This document shows, in pieces, positions 6,398-7,081 of a stretch of DNA of 7,081 bases. The translations under genes and the position numbers were made by a program. Where the stretch lies: positions 1,996 to 9,076 of the forward strand of contig MFBO01000026.1 of assembly GCA_001774995.1 (NCBI GenBank). The letters run 5' to 3'. Position 1 is the first letter of the stretch. Each line of letters opens with the position of its first letter. Origin of the DNA: Candidatus Curtissbacteria bacterium RIFCSPLOWO2_01_FULL_38_11b (GTDB lineage Bacteria > Patescibacteriota > Microgenomatia > Curtissbacterales > GWA2-41-24). Under the pieces are notes generated by a model. That model was not told where the DNA came from and ran no database searches. It saw only the letters and a list, made by a program, of their open reading frames with translations.

Positions 6398-6467
6398 AGC
6401 TTCCCATCTCCAACTTCTCACTTCTTAATACTGATCTATCTGTATTACTCTTTAGCTTCTCGCTTCT
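6398..6467. repeat. degenerate heptamer array in fixed 7-base phase
   Basis: Ten consecutive 7-base blocks fit a loose NNCTTCT pattern. Exact NNCTTCT occurs at 6412, 6419, 6454 and 6461, always in the same 7-base phase. AGCTTCC, CATCTCC and ACTCTTT are near matches, while TAATACT, GATCTAT and CTGTATT are diverged. The last units form the left arm of the intrinsic terminator. No open reading frame of note covers this stretch. Confidence 0.5.
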
Positions 6468-6481
6468 CGGAAGCGATTTTT
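6460..6481 (+). terminator. intrinsic terminator after the four-helix gene
   Basis: TCGCTTC (6460-6466) pairs with GAAGCGA (6470-6476) around a 3-base loop, or as a 6-bp stem with a 5-base loop, and is followed directly by TTTTT (6477-6481). It would end transcription of the four-helix gene, and possibly of the pil cluster, and insulates the toxin-antitoxin pair. Confidence 0.7.
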
Positions 6482-6514
6482 CCAGTGTAAGGTGATCTAC
6501 ATGACCTTTTCTGG
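6482..6514 (+). promoter_or_regulatory. small inverted repeat upstream of the antitoxin promoter
   Basis: CCAG (6482-6485) and AAGGT (6489-6493) pair with ACCTT (6504-6508) and CTGG (6511-6514) across a small internal loop. It lies just after the terminator and 16 bases before the -35 box at 6530, a position that would suit an operator. No repressor evidence exists beyond location. Confidence 0.3.
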
Positions 6515-6529
6515 GTTATCCTGCTGCGA

Positions 6530-6558
6530 TTGATATTTAAATTGAATTGTAGTACTAT
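6530..6558 (+). promoter_or_regulatory. promoter of the DUF433 antitoxin gene
   Basis: TTGATA (6530-6535) and TACTAT (6553-6558) are spaced by exactly 17 bases. An 8-base palindrome TAGTACTA (6550-6557) overlaps the -10 box and could be an autoregulatory operator, as is usual for toxin-antitoxin pairs. The start of transcription would be near 6565, only about 7 bases before the ATG, so the mRNA would have almost no leader. Confidence 0.55.
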
Positions 6559-6571
6559 TTCCTTAGACAAT

Positions 6572-6781
6572 ATGCCCCAGATTATTCAAACAAACCCGAA
6601 AATTTTAGGTGGTATGCCCACTATTGCAGGCACAAGGATCCCTGTGGCGCGCATTATGGCTCTTTATGTGCAGGGATACAAAGTTGGTGATTTTAGGCGA
6701 GACTACCCTTATTTGAAGATCTCAAAAAAAGACTTGTTAACTATATTCAAATACTATACGAATCAACTTGCGAAGGGTTAG
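6572..6781 (+). CDS. DUF433 family antitoxin
   Basis: The 69-residue product belongs to the DUF433 (COG2442) family of small winged-helix-like DNA-binding antitoxins. The diagnostic opening is visible: NPKILGGMPTIAGTRIPVAR (8-27), followed by IMALYVQGYKVGDFRRDYPY (28-47) and a helix ISKKDLLTIFKYY (50-62). Such proteins are generally paired with a PIN-like toxin and repress their own promoter. The next gene here fits that partner. I chose ATG 6572 over a TTG at 6530 because the latter is the -35 box of the gene's own promoter and the extra 14 residues are not part of the family. No Shine-Dalgarno site is seen, consistent with a near-leaderless message. The 3' end overlaps the best candidate start of the toxin gene by 14 bases. 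Confidence 0.88.
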   Translation: MPQIIQTNPKILGGMPTIAGTRIPVARIMALYVQGYKVGDFRRDYPYLKISKKDLLTIFKYYTNQLAKG

Positions 6782-7081
6782 GAGCTTAAAGAGAAAAAAG
6801 CGAAAATTCAGAATTCTTCTTGATAGCGCATTTGCCAAGCCTAAAATGTTCCCGGTGATGTTAAAGAAATTCAATGTTGTACACATAGTACATACATATG
6901 GCGTATCTGTACAGGCGTCCGACGAGGAGATTTACCAAAAGGCAGTCTTGGAAGACCGTTTTGTGTTAACGATTAATTTTAAAGATTTTAAGAAATTAGT
7001 TGAAAAGAATAAACCTGGAATTTTTGGCCTTGAATCTCAACTTACTAACGATCAGATAGATAAACTTGTAACTAATTTTTT
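6768..7081 (+). CDS. PIN-like toxin, DUF5615 (Mut7-C-related) family, 3' end beyond window
   Basis: This is the likely nuclease toxin partner of the DUF433 antitoxin. The 104 visible residues show the PIN-like pattern of spaced acidic residues: FRILLDSAFAKPK with D19, SDEEIYQKA with D52/E53/E54, and FVLTINFKDFKKLV with D73. The usual family form at the first site is LLDENLP, so SAFAKP is a divergent variant. The open frame runs from a stop at 6738 to the window end. The only standard start that keeps the catalytic D19 is TTG 6768, inside the antitoxin gene. AGGAG (6780-6784) resembles a ribosome site but no ATG, GTG or TTG follows it in this frame before M27 (6846-6848), which is past the first Asp. 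Start assignment is therefore uncertain. The frame is +1 relative to the antitoxin. The family assignment is good, the activity inferred. Confidence 0.75.
   Translation, partial: MRRVRSLKRKKRKFRILLDSAFAKPKMFPVMLKKFNVVHIVHTYGVSVQASDEEIYQKAVLEDRFVLTINFKDFKKLVEKNKPGIFGLESQLTNDQIDKLVTNF

Noticed and set aside
6426..6447. TAATAC/GTATTA inverted repeat as an operator or terminator
   Set aside because: It is a 6-bp AT-rich stem with a 10-base loop inside a repeat array, expected by chance there, and has no T run.
6530..6571. TTG-started extension of the DUF433 gene
   Set aside because: The TTG is the -35 box of the gene's own promoter, and the added residues precede the normal family start.

Overview
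This AT-rich, tightly packed bacterial window most resembles a Candidate Phyla Radiation (Patescibacteria) genome, possibly of the Microgenomates type. That placement is inference. It rests on a short DNA polymerase III delta' protein, a compact pilB-pilT-pilC cluster, a four-helix-bundle (S23/IVS-type) gene, a DUF433/PIN-like toxin-antitoxin pair, and spacers full of short-period repeats. No rRNA or other taxonomic marker is present.

Layout. Positions 1-644 (minus strand) hold the N-terminal 214 codons of gyrB, cut by the window edge. Upstream of it, also on minus, is holB (767-1537), with its own promoter and Shine-Dalgarno site and a GC-rich palindromic C-terminal tail that looks added. 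A divergent spacer (1538-1713) separates this replication pair from a plus-strand type IV pilus cluster: pilB (1714-3453, assembly ATPase), pilT (3562-4629, retraction ATPase) and pilC (4639-5853, inner-membrane platform). These three form the cytoplasmic and membrane motor core of a type IV pilus. No pilin, prepilin peptidase or alignment gene lies in the window.

From 5854 onward the content looks accessory. A 127-residue four-helix-bundle gene (5941-6324) sits between two decamer-repeat arrays that are imperfect inverted copies of each other (5861-5898 and 6344-6382). It is followed by a phased heptamer array and an intrinsic terminator (6460-6481). Next comes a separately promoted toxin-antitoxin pair: a DUF433 antitoxin (6572-6781) and the start of a DUF5615-type PIN-like toxin that runs off the window end and has no ATG or GTG start.

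The most notable signal is not a protein. Most gene spacers longer than about 50 bases carry their own family of 7-, 9- or 10-base tandem repeats, several arranged as inverted arms. The clearest cases are the arms around the four-helix gene and a 20-bp stem ending 12 bases before pilT. The four-helix family is known from intervening sequences inside 23S rRNA, which also have complementary ends, so this copy may be a related element living outside rRNA.
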